A stretch of DNA of 64,000 nt from Ornithodoros turicata. Its lineage: Eukaryota; Arthropoda; Arachnida; Ixodida; Argasidae. A model generated the notes under the pieces. That model was not told the DNA's origin, made no database searches, and was given only the letters and a program-made list of their open reading frames with translations. Both the position numbers and the translations under genes were made by a program. The first letter of the stretch is position 1. Each line of letters starts with the position of its first letter. Below are positions 52,728 through 62,780 of the stretch, in pieces. The stretch lies in assembly GCF_037126465.1 (NCBI RefSeq), contig NC_088202.1, positions 128,354,123 to 128,418,122 of the forward strand, written 5' to 3'.

Positions 52728-53210
52728 CGGGGGGGGGGGGGATATGTTGATTAAGAAAAAAAAAAGACACGTAATAACGGCATTTTAGAACACACACATA
52801 CATACATTGGATGGTGATGAAGTGGGCGATTCACCGCCGCTGAGGCGGAACACTGCCCTATTGTGCGTTGGGAACGGATGAGGGGATGATGTTGACGGAG
52901 CACCTTCAGAGAGCCGTCACCAGACCGGTGGAGCCAAGTACTCCGCAAGAAGACGAAGGCCTTGCATCTGGGGGGCAGCGTTCGACCGCGGTCCGAGGAT
53001 CTTCGCGAGGTTGAGCGGCCGCTTGTCAATACGTTGTATAGAAACTTTCATCAGTGCACGCTCGTGGTGATATTGCCCACAAGCCAGAGGATGACGTGGC
53101 AGAGGTCGCCGTGCGCTCCACAAGTGGGGCATTTTAGGAGATACCCTTTCCTTCGAAAATATACCTTCGCTACACATTTTGCTGTGGACTGCTACCAACT
53201 ATACAAATTT
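52728..53210 (-). pseudogene. LINE zinc region and 3' end, poly-C tailed
   Basis: Minus strand: KCPTCGAHGDLCHVILW at about 53130-53080 gives C-x2-C...C-H-type zinc ligands. After a frameshift, RIDKRPLNLAKILGPRSN at about 53030-52980 matches the wording of the LINE at 44640 (INNKPLSLAAILGPCSN). The 3' UTR contains TGAATCGCCCACTTCATCAC and ATGTATGTATGTG, then a TTAATCAACATATC and poly-C end (plus-strand G run 52729-52741). It is 5'-truncated and inactive. Confidence 0.8.
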
Positions 53211-53500
53211 CTTGTTATGAACCGTCACGAAACATTTGTCTGAAAGCGTATGACATAAGCCCAAAAAGAGCACAGTCGGTGTCAGTGTTCCATACCGTGT
53301 TACCGCACCGAGTCATTCTATAGCCTAATCATGTCATGGAGTCATGTCTCTAGTCATGTCAATCTACTCATGGAGGTCAGGCCTGTTGTATGAGCTACTA
53401 GTACCGGGATGCTCACACAGGCTTGAACGTTCAACTAGGGATGGTTGGTGTCAGCGCTTTGTGTTGTCATTTGTATGCTGTGTGTGACGGATATGTGACT

Positions 53501-53532
53501 TTTTACGTTACAGGCAGCAATGGTGCGCCAAG
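53501..53532 (+). CDS. Possible first coding exon ending at a strong donor
   Basis: GCAGCAATGGTGCGCCAAG is followed by GTAAGTA, a textbook donor. It starts after TTTTTACGTTACAG. The ATG has a good context (GCAGCAATGG) and would encode MVRQ plus one base. It could be the start of a gene whose next exon lies beyond the foldback at 53654. No partner was proven. Confidence 0.25.
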
Positions 53533-53653
53533 GTAAGTACGCGATGTAGTTAGCAAAAGACTCAAGATCATTTTGAAACTGCGTGTTATTTATAAAAAAA
53601 AGCAAAAAGGACAACACAAGGCAAGTGAAATTTTCGACGAACATCAGGAAATA

Positions 53654-54255
53654 CAGGGTGTTACCCTATAAAAGTCTACCCGTGCCGCCATGCCGTACTC
53701 GCCAATTACTTAATGCAGGTGGCACATTGTGCGATCTTCATATAAAGCTCATAAGGACATTTAATCTTGGTGAATTTCGAAGTGATTAAGCGCCGCAACA
53801 CGAAGTTATAACTCAAAACGTGAAATTCCCGTAGTGAAAACAATCAAGATGGCGGCGTTGAGAAGAGCACTTGCCATGCTGCTCCCCAGACGACGACGTG
53901 TCGCATATCCTGCCAGCCTGATGGAACTGCAGTTTTCATTTCGCTTTCGTGTAACTGTCGTATTTTGCTCAGAAGTAAGCAACGTGAGGTACGAAAAATG
54001 CCGACGTACTCAGCAGACGACACCCAAAAGGGATGTCGTCTGCTTACTGAGAGGCGCCATCTTGGCTGTTTTGCCTACGGGAACCTCACGTTTTGCGCTA
54101 TAACTTTGCGTAACGGTGCTCAATCACTTCGATATTTGCCATGGATGAATGTCCTTATGAGGTTTATACGTAGACAACACATTTTACCGCCTGCATTGAG
54201 TAATTGGCGAGCACGGCATGCCGACGCGGGTAGACTTTTATAGGGTAACACCCTG
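53654..54255. mobile_element. 602-bp foldback element, CAGGGTGTTACCC ends
   Basis: CAGGGTGTTACCCTATAAAA on the left pairs with the right end TTTTATAGGGTAACACCCTG. TA flanks both sides (53652-53653, 54256-54257). The arms of about 290 bp stay alignable to the centre (CTCATAAGGACAT, TTCGAAGTGATT and CAAAACGTGA occur inverted). At the centre a tight hairpin at 54013-54043 (GCAGACGACACCC against GGGATGTCGTCTGC) caps the structure. Each arm carries an AAGATGGCG word (53846-53856; complement at 54053-54063). Confidence 0.9.
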
Positions 54256-54299
54256 TACTTTAGTGTCAGTTGTTTATGGTACGCATGTCTCTATAAAGG

Positions 54300-54411
54300 G
54301 TACATGGCGTTGTGGAATGGGCAATGACATCACAAGGCCAGATTCTCGAGGGACGTATCGTATTCAGTGTCCACGGGAGTCTGAGTGGCGATATCGTTGC
54401 CAGACAGAAGG
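54300..54411 (+). CDS. Possible internal exon, unknown protein
   Basis: An open frame, VHGVVEWAMTSQGQILEGRI with further SVHGSLSGDIVARQK, ends at AGAAG|GTACGC, a usable donor. The frame continues to a stop at about 54480. The composition looks coding, but the acceptor is weak and no family is recognised. The opposite strand is also open, which is a warning. Confidence 0.2.
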
Positions 54412-54823
54412 TACGCGGCAGCCAAGCGATTCTTGGAGTTCGTACAAAGGACAAGGCTTCTCAATTTCCCCGCGAAGAATAGCTGCTATACGATATAGCC
54501 ATCCATAGGGTGACTTTGCGCATATATTGCGGAAACGGGAACCGTTTATACGGATTCACGTTTCTTTCGGTCCTTTGTTGACCAAATGTTTCTATGGAAG
54601 CGGGTACAAGAGCAGTGAGTCATTTATTATGGGTGTCATACGGATATATCATTACTGAGACTATGAGACAGAACTAGAAGGCAGAATAATCATCCCGTGG
54701 GTTCGAAAACTTATTCAGAACGAAACCTGACTCATCGCAGGGCCACACCGTTCACACATGGTACGCTGAACGCCATAAGGTGATGCAGATATCGAAACAA
54801 ATTAACTCTTACACATTATACCC

Positions 54824-55036
54824 GTGCGCGAACTAGGCAATTTCTGGTTCGCCTCACGCCCCTCATTCCTGCGCTATACAAGTATGATGATCGTTTTAGC
54901 GCGGAGAATAGTCTATAGGGATGTTGCAGTGAAGTTTGCACAGCGCCATTTCGGGCCCAAACGGCCACGGATCCCAACAGTCGGTCGTTTCATTAGCGGG
55001 TTTTGCATGGTGTTTCAAATGGTATGGTGCCAATGA
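54824..55036 (+). pseudogene. Possible DUF4817-like helix-turn-helix fragment
   Basis: The segment YRDVAVKFAQRHFGPKRPRI followed by PTVGRFISGF resembles the N-terminal helix-turn-helix of arthropod transposon-derived DUF4817 proteins (A..F...fp...P...ti.r.v..F). It breaks off after about 70 codons, and the start is non-ATG (GTG). If correct it is a transposase-derived remnant. Confidence 0.25.
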
Positions 55037-55495
55037 AAGCTACAAAACATGGAAGAAATACACAGAAAAAGCGGCGCTTCTTCAAAAGTGCGAACAACTC
55101 GAGACCGTGTATTTGAAAGTGCCGCGTCGTCTGCTCAAGTACCGCGTGTTTCATAATTTGGGGCGCTGACGTTGCTGCTCACTCGCGCCACCTGGCCCAG
55201 AGAAACAGAGCTTGGCGAGCGCGTGTTCTGTGCTAAAGTGGTATTAACCCATTGGCTTCTTCTTAGAGTCACAGCGATAAAAGCAGGGAAGCACAGCGCT
55301 TTAACATATTTTAACTGTAATCAAAACGCTGTGCTTTGTGTTAGACAATCAAACATGTGCGTAACATTATGGCGGGCTATAGTAACATACTACAACAGAA
55401 CAGTCTCGGTTCGAAATATCGGCGGCTCCCGTCCTGAGGCGCTTCCCCTAACCTTTCCTTGCCGGTTCTCTGGATTTTCTATCATCACGTACTTC
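55037..55495. other. No gene recognised
   Basis: AGGTGGCGC in complement lies at 55185-55193. The 177-codon frame at 55172-55705 runs into a LINE tail and has no domain. Confidence 0.3.
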
Positions 55496-55560
55496 AGTGT
55501 CCGAGAAACACTCCACTTCATCACCACCCTTCCATCATTTATTGTTGTTGTTGTTGTCTC
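55496..55560 (+). repeat. LINE 3' tail with (TTG)n
   Basis: CACTTCATCACCACCC, TTCCATCATTTAT, (TTG)n at about 55541-55557. It has the same order as other tails in the window. Confidence 0.5.
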
Positions 55561-56549
55561 CAGCGCTACACACCTCCCAACTTCTTCGTCAGTGACGACG
55601 ATAGGGGCAGTACAAACGGGGTTAATGCACTGTGGTAGACGTTGCTCATTACATCATGCACGCATTGTGCAGCATCCCGAGAAAAAAAAAAGAATGAATG
55701 AATGAATGATGTTCCTATACCTGTCGTAGTTGGCGAGATGCACACACTTGAATATACCTCCACGTCGGGCTCTAACCCAGGAAAAGCGAGAGCCTCCCGC
55801 CGTACCTATTGGTTTTCGTAAGCACGTGATCTCTCCCGCGGACCTGGCCTGGCAGGGCTACCCACAGCGTGATGTCGCCGTCGGGCGTCGGATGAGTTTC
55901 GGTATTCGCGATATCCTCTTTGCTATACAAAACGTGGAATGCCGGTTCACGTCGATACAAGTAACGGCCGGGTTGAACCCGCGTTCTTGAGCTCGGCAAG
56001 AGAACACGTTACCAGAAATTTACAAACGAATTTACATATTATGCGTGTTTCATATTGTTCTGTACAGTTTTATTACTCTCGCTGACAGCGGAAGAGAAAA
56101 TAAACCCACCCATTACACAACGTGCTTTTAGTACATAGACACAGGCGCGGACTAAAAGAAAAGAAACGAAAAGCAAACGGCTCTGCGCAGTTCATAAGGA
56201 CATTTCCCGCAATGCTAGAATTCCACTCGATGTTTTTCAGCCTTCATTCGCTCTCAGGAATCCTAACTGCATTGAGCTGGAATTCTTGTCAGCCAGCATA
56301 GAAATCGCGTTCTACGCACAATGGTCGCTGTTACAGCAAGTTCGAAGCATTCCGGGCTCTTGCTGTATGGCATTCCTCTACTGTTCATACAAATTGTATC
56401 ACGCTTTGTGAGCAGATTGTACAAAAACATGAGACTTTAAAAGAAATTTTGATTGGTTTGGTTGAAGGAAAAAGACGACGAAGAAATCCGATTCTTGGTT
56501 TTGTTGAACAGAAACTTGCTGCATAGATGAGGCTCAGCAGATAACCACA
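55561..56549. other. No gene recognised; upstream region of the secreted-protein gene
   Basis: A (GAAT)n run is at 55690-55708. CTCAGCAG just before the ATG at 56550 could be an acceptor of a 5' UTR intron. No TATA box was identified. Confidence 0.3.
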
Positions 56550-57091
56550 ATGCGAACAAGTGGTTGGGACCTTGTTGTTGTGCGTTCTTTATTATCATTT
56601 CTTTTTTTATTTTTAGCCTGTGAATATTATTTGGCGTCCGACACCTCTGGCACGGCTACGAAAGAAGTAAGGAAAGAGTACAAAAACGAACAGGGATCTT
56701 CAGACCCAACATTCAGAAAGCATCAGTGCCCGGATGGGATATTGCTGAGCTGGCCAGCAGTAAATGTTCTCTGAGATGGTATACTGGTCGTTATAGCTCA
56801 CCCATTTTTTTAATTAATTAATTTGAGTTAGAAGCTGTAAAGTGAGCTTCGTTTCGTTTCTAACAGGTGGTGATGTTGGAAGAAGCTTGCGGTTGTCAGC
56901 TTGCAACAGAGAATACATACGGGTACGCCTTGGTCGGCTGCAAACCTGCAAGATGGATCACGTACGATCCAACAACGCACAATTTGATCACAGACAGACT
57001 CGCGAACGGAAACGTTACAAATGTGGCTAGGGTCACGTACAAGAGTCTGAGCACGTTTCTTTCAATCCCTGAGACATATGCGAAGATGTGA
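56550..57091 (+). CDS. Two-exon gene for a small secreted, four-cysteine protein
   Basis: Coding exons 56550-56759 and 56867-57091 join in phase 0 across a 107-bp intron with donor GCA|GTAAAT and a strong acceptor, TTTCGTTTCTAACAG. The product is 144 residues. Residues 9-23 form a signal-peptide core (VVVRSLLSFLFLFLA), with cleavage likely near 24-30. The predicted mature chain has cysteines at 60, 78, 80 and 95, enough for two disulfides. Exon 1 ends in CPDGILLSWPA; exon 2 has EEACGCQLA, then YGYALVGCKPARW. There is an N-glycosylation sequon at 119-121 (NVT). The layout recalls small cysteine-rich arthropod secreted proteins such as the single-domain vWC group, but with fewer cysteines, so I do not assign a family. 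An alternative donor, GAA|GTAAGG, lies within exon 1. No polyA signal was located. Confidence 0.5.
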
Positions 57092-59502
57092 AACTTAGTT
57101 ACAGCATCAAAGGTGAGCGGCTTTCGGCAAAGCACGGTTGCTTCAGCGGGAATGAGATGTCAGAGACGATGACACCGCCTGGAGCGTAGGAAAGGAGTTC
57201 GAGTAAATCGTTACTTGGTGGGTCGGCGTTTATTGCTGCATAAGACTTCTAACGCCAAGGCACGTGGACATATAGGCGGAGACACGCGGAGGAATAGTTG
57301 AAATTCGTAATTCGAGACAGACGGACGTTCCTAGCATTGTACCCATGCAGGTTATTTTATGATAGCAACCACACAGCGTGCATCTGTGACCTGCAATGCG
57401 GATTGCAGCATGGTGTTGGTTCTTGGATGTGAATAACACTGGCATTGTACTACACCTGTGGATGTAGATGTCCAAGTAACTCTTACGACTGGCGACTGAT
57501 ACCTCATCGAACACTTGATCGAGACATTTATCGATTTATCGATCGAGACATCGAGACGTTTATGCCCTGGAGACAATTTTATACACTGGTGCCTGAAGCA
57601 TAGGCGGAGAGAACTGGAGCACAACCTCCCCCCCCCCCCCCTCCATACACAGAGGTCGGGCAGGTGTCGGAAATTTCGTGTAGTGACGTTGTGAGGCAAA
57701 TATTTACAGGATTTTCAAGATCACTCGCACGAAATACGCGATTCTTAGGATATCCCTCGAAACGTTCATCTTGAGTGTCAGCTGGGTAGACTTCCCGGGG
57801 GGGCCTGCCACCCCCACCTGGGAAAATTCCGGGGGGGGGGGGGCTCAGGTCCCCCGCCCCCGCCGCAGTCGGCGCCTATGACTGGAACTACTGAGAAGCT
57901 TTGACTGCTATCTCAATTAGCCAGTGGGCGTTCTCTCTGCCTTGAGATCGAAAAATCCACTTTTTCCTTTGCTAAATAAACAGCTATAGACTCAAAATAT
58001 GTACATTGAGATCTAGAAAACTCGCTTTTTAGCAGGATTTTTACCAACAGGTCTTACAGTTAGCCCCGTAGCTCAGATGATGCTATGTAGCCCTGATTAC
58101 TGAAAAACGTTTAAGAAATAAAAAGGATATGACCGCACAGGACGCGCGCATGCAATATTAGTATGCTTGACGCAATATCTTCCACCTGAACGGTCTTGGC
58201 GTTAGGGCTTCTCGAAATGATTGATTAAAGTGTACAAAGAAACTAAAATAAGCGCTGTCACACTCCTGATGTTGCGAGTAAATTAAAAAAAAAAATGGCT
58301 TTTAAGTGGAGCGTCAGCGCTTGCTTCTCTTTCTTTCCTAACTTTCTCTCGATATAAACGAAAACCATCAAAATAATCTCACGGAAACCACCCGCCAAGA
58401 TTCAAAGCCATAAAGGCCAGGTCGTTAATCACGAATATATATGCGATCTAAGTCGAGCCTTTTCCGTGGATATAATATGCACGCACACAGCTTCATGAGT
58501 GTGTTCACCCACCCCATCGACGGCTCAGATTTCGGGCGCAATACTTGTCAAACGAAGGGGGAGCCATTCTTTACCGCGACAGCCGCATAAGACGACGTCA
58601 CAACGAAGCAAGCTTTCTTCAAGAAGACAAAGGAATGTAAAAATTGAACAACAAAACGAAGAGCAATATATAAAGTTGCGTCTCGACGAAGTATAGGCAG
58701 CGTGACGAGTTTAGATAGCGAAGATCTCCGTGTATTAAGGGTCGCTAATCGATTCTACTTGAAGGAAGCGATCGCAAAACAAGGGAGACACAGAGAGAAA
58801 AGGCAAGCGGTGATCAAGGAGGATAACGCGAGAGCTCTCGAGAAAACGCGAGATTTGCGCTTGGCGGCGGCGGCGAAATGTGACAAGGATGGTGCACTCT
58901 ATATAAGGATGGGGACACGCGTTGAAGTGCGTACATGCGAGCATTTTATCTCGTTCTAACCTTCCCTTACTCTATTTGCGTCGTGAAGTTTCAGTTATTG
59001 CCGTTCATAGCGTCATCGTTGTAAGCATCGCCGTTTCATCGATTACTATACAGCCTCAGGCTACGCATTTTTCGCCCGCCAGGGAGCGAGCAGGTTCCTT
59101 TTTTTCTCTTCCCCCCCCCCTTCTTCTTCTTCTGTTTCTTCTTCTTTCTTCGTTCCTCAGTTTTATTGCACCCCAGTGTACATCGAAGTTGTCGAACTAT
59201 ACTAGTCGCTCTAAAAAAGCTCGTACAAGTAACACACAAAAAGTATCGCTTACGAAAACGCGTTCTAGCGTGTGTGGAGTTCCTAGCCTTAATACGAGAG
59301 TGACGCGAGGGATTTCGGAGGCGTAGATGCGTATCCTTATTTCCTGGTTAGCTACTCGTGCACGGCTCATAAGTTTGCTCCTCCTACTTGCGTGAAGGGA
59401 AAATTAAAACCCGCGCGCTGCTTCGAAAGCACACAGGAGGTGATTAATTAGGGTTGTAGTTCGCTCCGAGAAAATTTAGCGAGGTTAATATGCATGCGTG
59501 CC
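57092..59502. other. No gene recognised
   Basis: 2.4 kb. C and G runs lie at about 57628-57641, 57797-57803, 57830-57843 and 59111-59120. The frame at 58702-58959 (+) is charged and helical (RHREKRQAVIKEDNARALEK) without a known domain or ATG. Confidence 0.3.
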
Positions 59503-59756
59503 TACACTCTTAAAAATGAACTTCACCGCATAGCAAGCTCCTAGCCAACCATAATCTCGAATGATATCGTTACCTGCCCTGATTTGTTGAAAACGGGAGG
59601 CGTACGCCTTTTTTGTGACACTTATGCCGTTCATAATTGTCACAGAAAAGGCGTACGCCTCCCGTTTTCAACAAATCAGGGCAGATAACGATATCATTTG
59701 AGATGATCGTTGGCTAGGATCGTGCTATGCGGTAAAGTTCATTTTTAAGAGTGTAG
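59503..59756. mobile_element. 254-bp foldback MITE, CACTCTTA family
   Basis: An almost perfect hairpin: TACACTCTTAAAAATGAACT on the left, AGTTCATTTTTAAGAGTGTA on the right. Arms of about 110 bp include GAAAACGGGAGGCGTACGCC and its complement, and a loop lies at about 59617-59642. TA at each end suggests a TA target. The terminal word is shared with 1437-3239. Confidence 0.92.
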
Positions 59757-60899
59757 ATTAGGGAGAAGAGGTAGCTTGTGGTAGAACAGAACAGCAACAA
59801 GGTTCTAGTGGTACTGCAAACAATACGTTCAGTCCTTTCGCGGGCAACCTGCACGGCTTTGTCGCCAGTACGTATCCACTGACTATGGTCTTCTGCTGCC
59901 TTCTGACTAGTATTGACGTTTTGAGCTCATCACACCCGTTGAAACACAAGATAGTTCATCTCAGTATGGAAGCAATGGGTCACTAAATCGCTAGAAGACG
60001 TACGTACGTCATCGTGACATTGCCTGGCTTCTCTTCTGTTTTGCTCAACTTTTGCTGTGATTTAACACGCGGCAAATGTTGAAACAACCCTATAACCTTC
60101 AAAGTATTGTGCGAATGGACTCCTTGAAGGTAAGACTGAAGATGAGGTTTCCTAAACTTCCAATCCTCCGCGCAGACCGCCATAACGCCGAAACATGTGG
60201 GGATCACGTGACCGGGCAACTAGATGGGCGTGGTATTGCCAGGAGCGACCGCTAGAGTGGTCCCACGGCCCTCCGATCTTATAGCCCCCTCCTTAGTTTC
60301 TTACCTCCATGTTTCACGGTCGTCGCTTTGCGCCACCTAGGGTACGTACATGAACACGAAACAAATGAAGCAGGTGACATCATAAACGGCAACATTAGTT
60401 GGTTCGACATTGATAACGGGTATGGGGTGCAATTTACGCCGTTTTATTCCTGCGTTAAAATAACTTCCGAAAGAGAGAGAGACAAAAAAAAGGTCGGATT
60501 ATAGCAGTAAAAATTATTGTCAAAAGTTCCACTCAGGTGCCATATCGTCTATTCGATAGTGTGGAGGTGTATGCAACTTGCATGACATGCCCCAGATTGT
60601 GCGCTGTTAAACCAAGTTGGCCCGAAGAACGACAGCAAAGCACATGGCTCCGACAAACTCATCTCCCTCAACCGATAACAGCTGCTGCTTCACAAAGCGA
60701 CACATACGTCGGCACATATTCCTAACTGCAAACTCGAGCACCCTCGCACCAAATGGCGCCAAACTACTTTATTCGTTCCTAGCTGTCTCTTCAAACTGAC
60801 TATATAATGTCTTTGCAAGTTTATATATAGACTCCCTCCTACCCACTATATACCACGAACGACCCGCATTCTACCTGCCTTGATAGCAGCCTAGCGCGT
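59757..60899. other. No gene recognised
   Basis: GCGCCACCT lies at 60330-60338. Short frames only. GA repeats near 60473. Confidence 0.35.
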
Positions 60900-61958
60900 C
60901 GAGAACCCACAAAATGGTCGGTTTACATTCCCCAACGGCGCACAACGGTGTGTTCTCCCGACACAAATAAATACGAAGGCAGCGCTACTGCTGGAAAACC
61001 GCAGCTCTGTTTCGATTGGCTGACGGTCCGACGTTCGTCTGCCATTAGCGCTGCGTCGTCTGCAAACTGAAAATGTCGGCTTCTGCTCACGTATGATGGT
61101 GGACACACCGCTAGAGAATCATTATTCTCTCTTTTTGGAACCATGAGGTGTAAAGCGACAGGGCAAGTGGTTTCATAGCCAAGATTGTATAGGTGAACAC
61201 ACACTTGGATGTCGTGTTAAATGTTAAATTGTCGTGTTCGTAATTTAAAAAAATATATAGACTGCGCGGAGCGGCATTCCGCTGCATTGCAAGTACAGTC
61301 AACACCATCTAAGTACAAAGCCTAATCGAAGCCAAAGCAAAGCCAAAGCAAAGTACAATTTCGTCAGGGCTTGTAGGTATGGTTCGCAGGAAACAGTTCG
61401 TTGGGTAGAGAATTTCTTCCAATGAGACTGTTTATAAGTGTCCAGTTTCTTTCTGTGTTGTTTCTGTTTCCTTCTTTTTCTTTTGCAGGAGAAGTTCCGC
61501 TTTGCCAGCCGGAGGAGTGACAGTGAAGTGAGGTAGATAGCAAACTTATGATAACGTATCTTAACTCGAGGTTGTGTGGGCTCAACTTGACATTTTAAAA
61601 AGATTTAAGTTCAGGATGCCATGAGTAATCGAGGGGTTTACGGGATAAGAACACCTATAGTTGCGAGTGTCTTCAACCTAACTTAGGAAGAATATGCGGT
61701 ATTACTTGGTGATACCATATGCTGGTAGGCTACCTCCGGGGAATTAGAATTATAAACACTAGACCAGTCTATGGAGCAAACAACATCATAAAATTTACAT
61801 TCATCAAAATATCCCCTGGTAAGCGAGCCACGATAATGCTTGACGCGAAAGCTGGACGTTGCAAAGGCAGGATAATGATCTCAAATGCCGTAGCAAAGTA
61901 CGCCAGAGAGTTAGCAAAGATATGACCAATGATGGTACTGCAACAGTCTGTCACCCTA

Positions 61959-62285
61959 TAGTCATGTTCAACTTAAGAACGAAAATAAATCTAATCCGTG
62001 AGCTCAAAATATTACTGCGCCAAAGATAGGATGGCTGGACGCAGAGATCTCACGCCTTCTCCCTGCGCCACATAATGTAATCCGTCATACTCACTCTGCT
62101 TCCGTATTGGCTGTTAAGACTGGCCGCATGACACTATACGCTGCAGCAGAAAGTGCGCTCCCCTACTGATGGCGCATGGTGGCGCTGCAGTACTTCTCCT
62201 GGCGCGATATTGCGTCTCCTTATTTCCATCGGCGTATGTAGTTGACGGACTAGATTTCTTTTCCTTCTTAAGTTGAACACGACTA
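61959..62285. mobile_element. MITE, GTCGTGTTCAACTTAAG family, copy 3
   Basis: The best copy: TAGTCATGTTCAACTTAAG on the left, CTTAAGTTGAACACGACTA on the right, with TA at each end, then TCTAATCCGTGAG/TTGACGGACTAGA inward. It lies between NVPT and the VTDCC block of the LINE endonuclease, so it is younger than the LINE. Confidence 0.9.
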
Positions 62286-62498
62286 CAGTTGGAACGTTAA
62301 TAATTGAGGAGAAGCCATAACATGGTAAACAATCGATATATTCAGAACAAGCCGGTGATGTGGGGTCAGCGGTCAGCAGTGTTAATGTTCATGTCGCCGT
62401 GGATGAAGACGTGTTTGTTCTCAGCAGAAACTCGACCCAGAATCGTCTCCAATGGTGTACAAAAATCAGAGTAAGATGAGCTTGGAGAGCGGTAAATA

Positions 62499-62780
62499 TT
62501 TTTTTTAATTTCCGTGTTAGCGCCGCGAAGCAACGGTGGCTATGAGCGGCGTACAGACGTGGACAGATGGAGAGAGGACAGCAGAAAGGAACAACGGGGG
62601 ACAGGGGGTTAGTATGCGTCCTGGGCCGACTTCAGAGCGAACTGTGAGGACATTTGTCTGGAAAGACTTCGGAAAACCCACTGAAAACCTCAGACAGCAC
62701 AGCCGGTGCCAGGATTCTAACCCGTGTCAGTCCCGGCATGGAAAGCGATCATCCTAACCACTACGCTACGGGAGCATGGT
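62499..62780 (-). mobile_element. tRNA-derived SINE (head B), minus orientation
   Basis: An exact 11-bp duplication, AGCGGTAAATA, lies at 62488-62498 and 62781-62791. The minus-strand head contains CGTAGCGTAGTGGTTAGGA and GGGTTAGAATCC (a mutated B box). The body is as in the other SINEs, and the A tail corresponds to the T run at 62499-62506. It is inserted in LINE endonuclease codons between GVIYR and SPSSSYSD. Confidence 0.92.
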
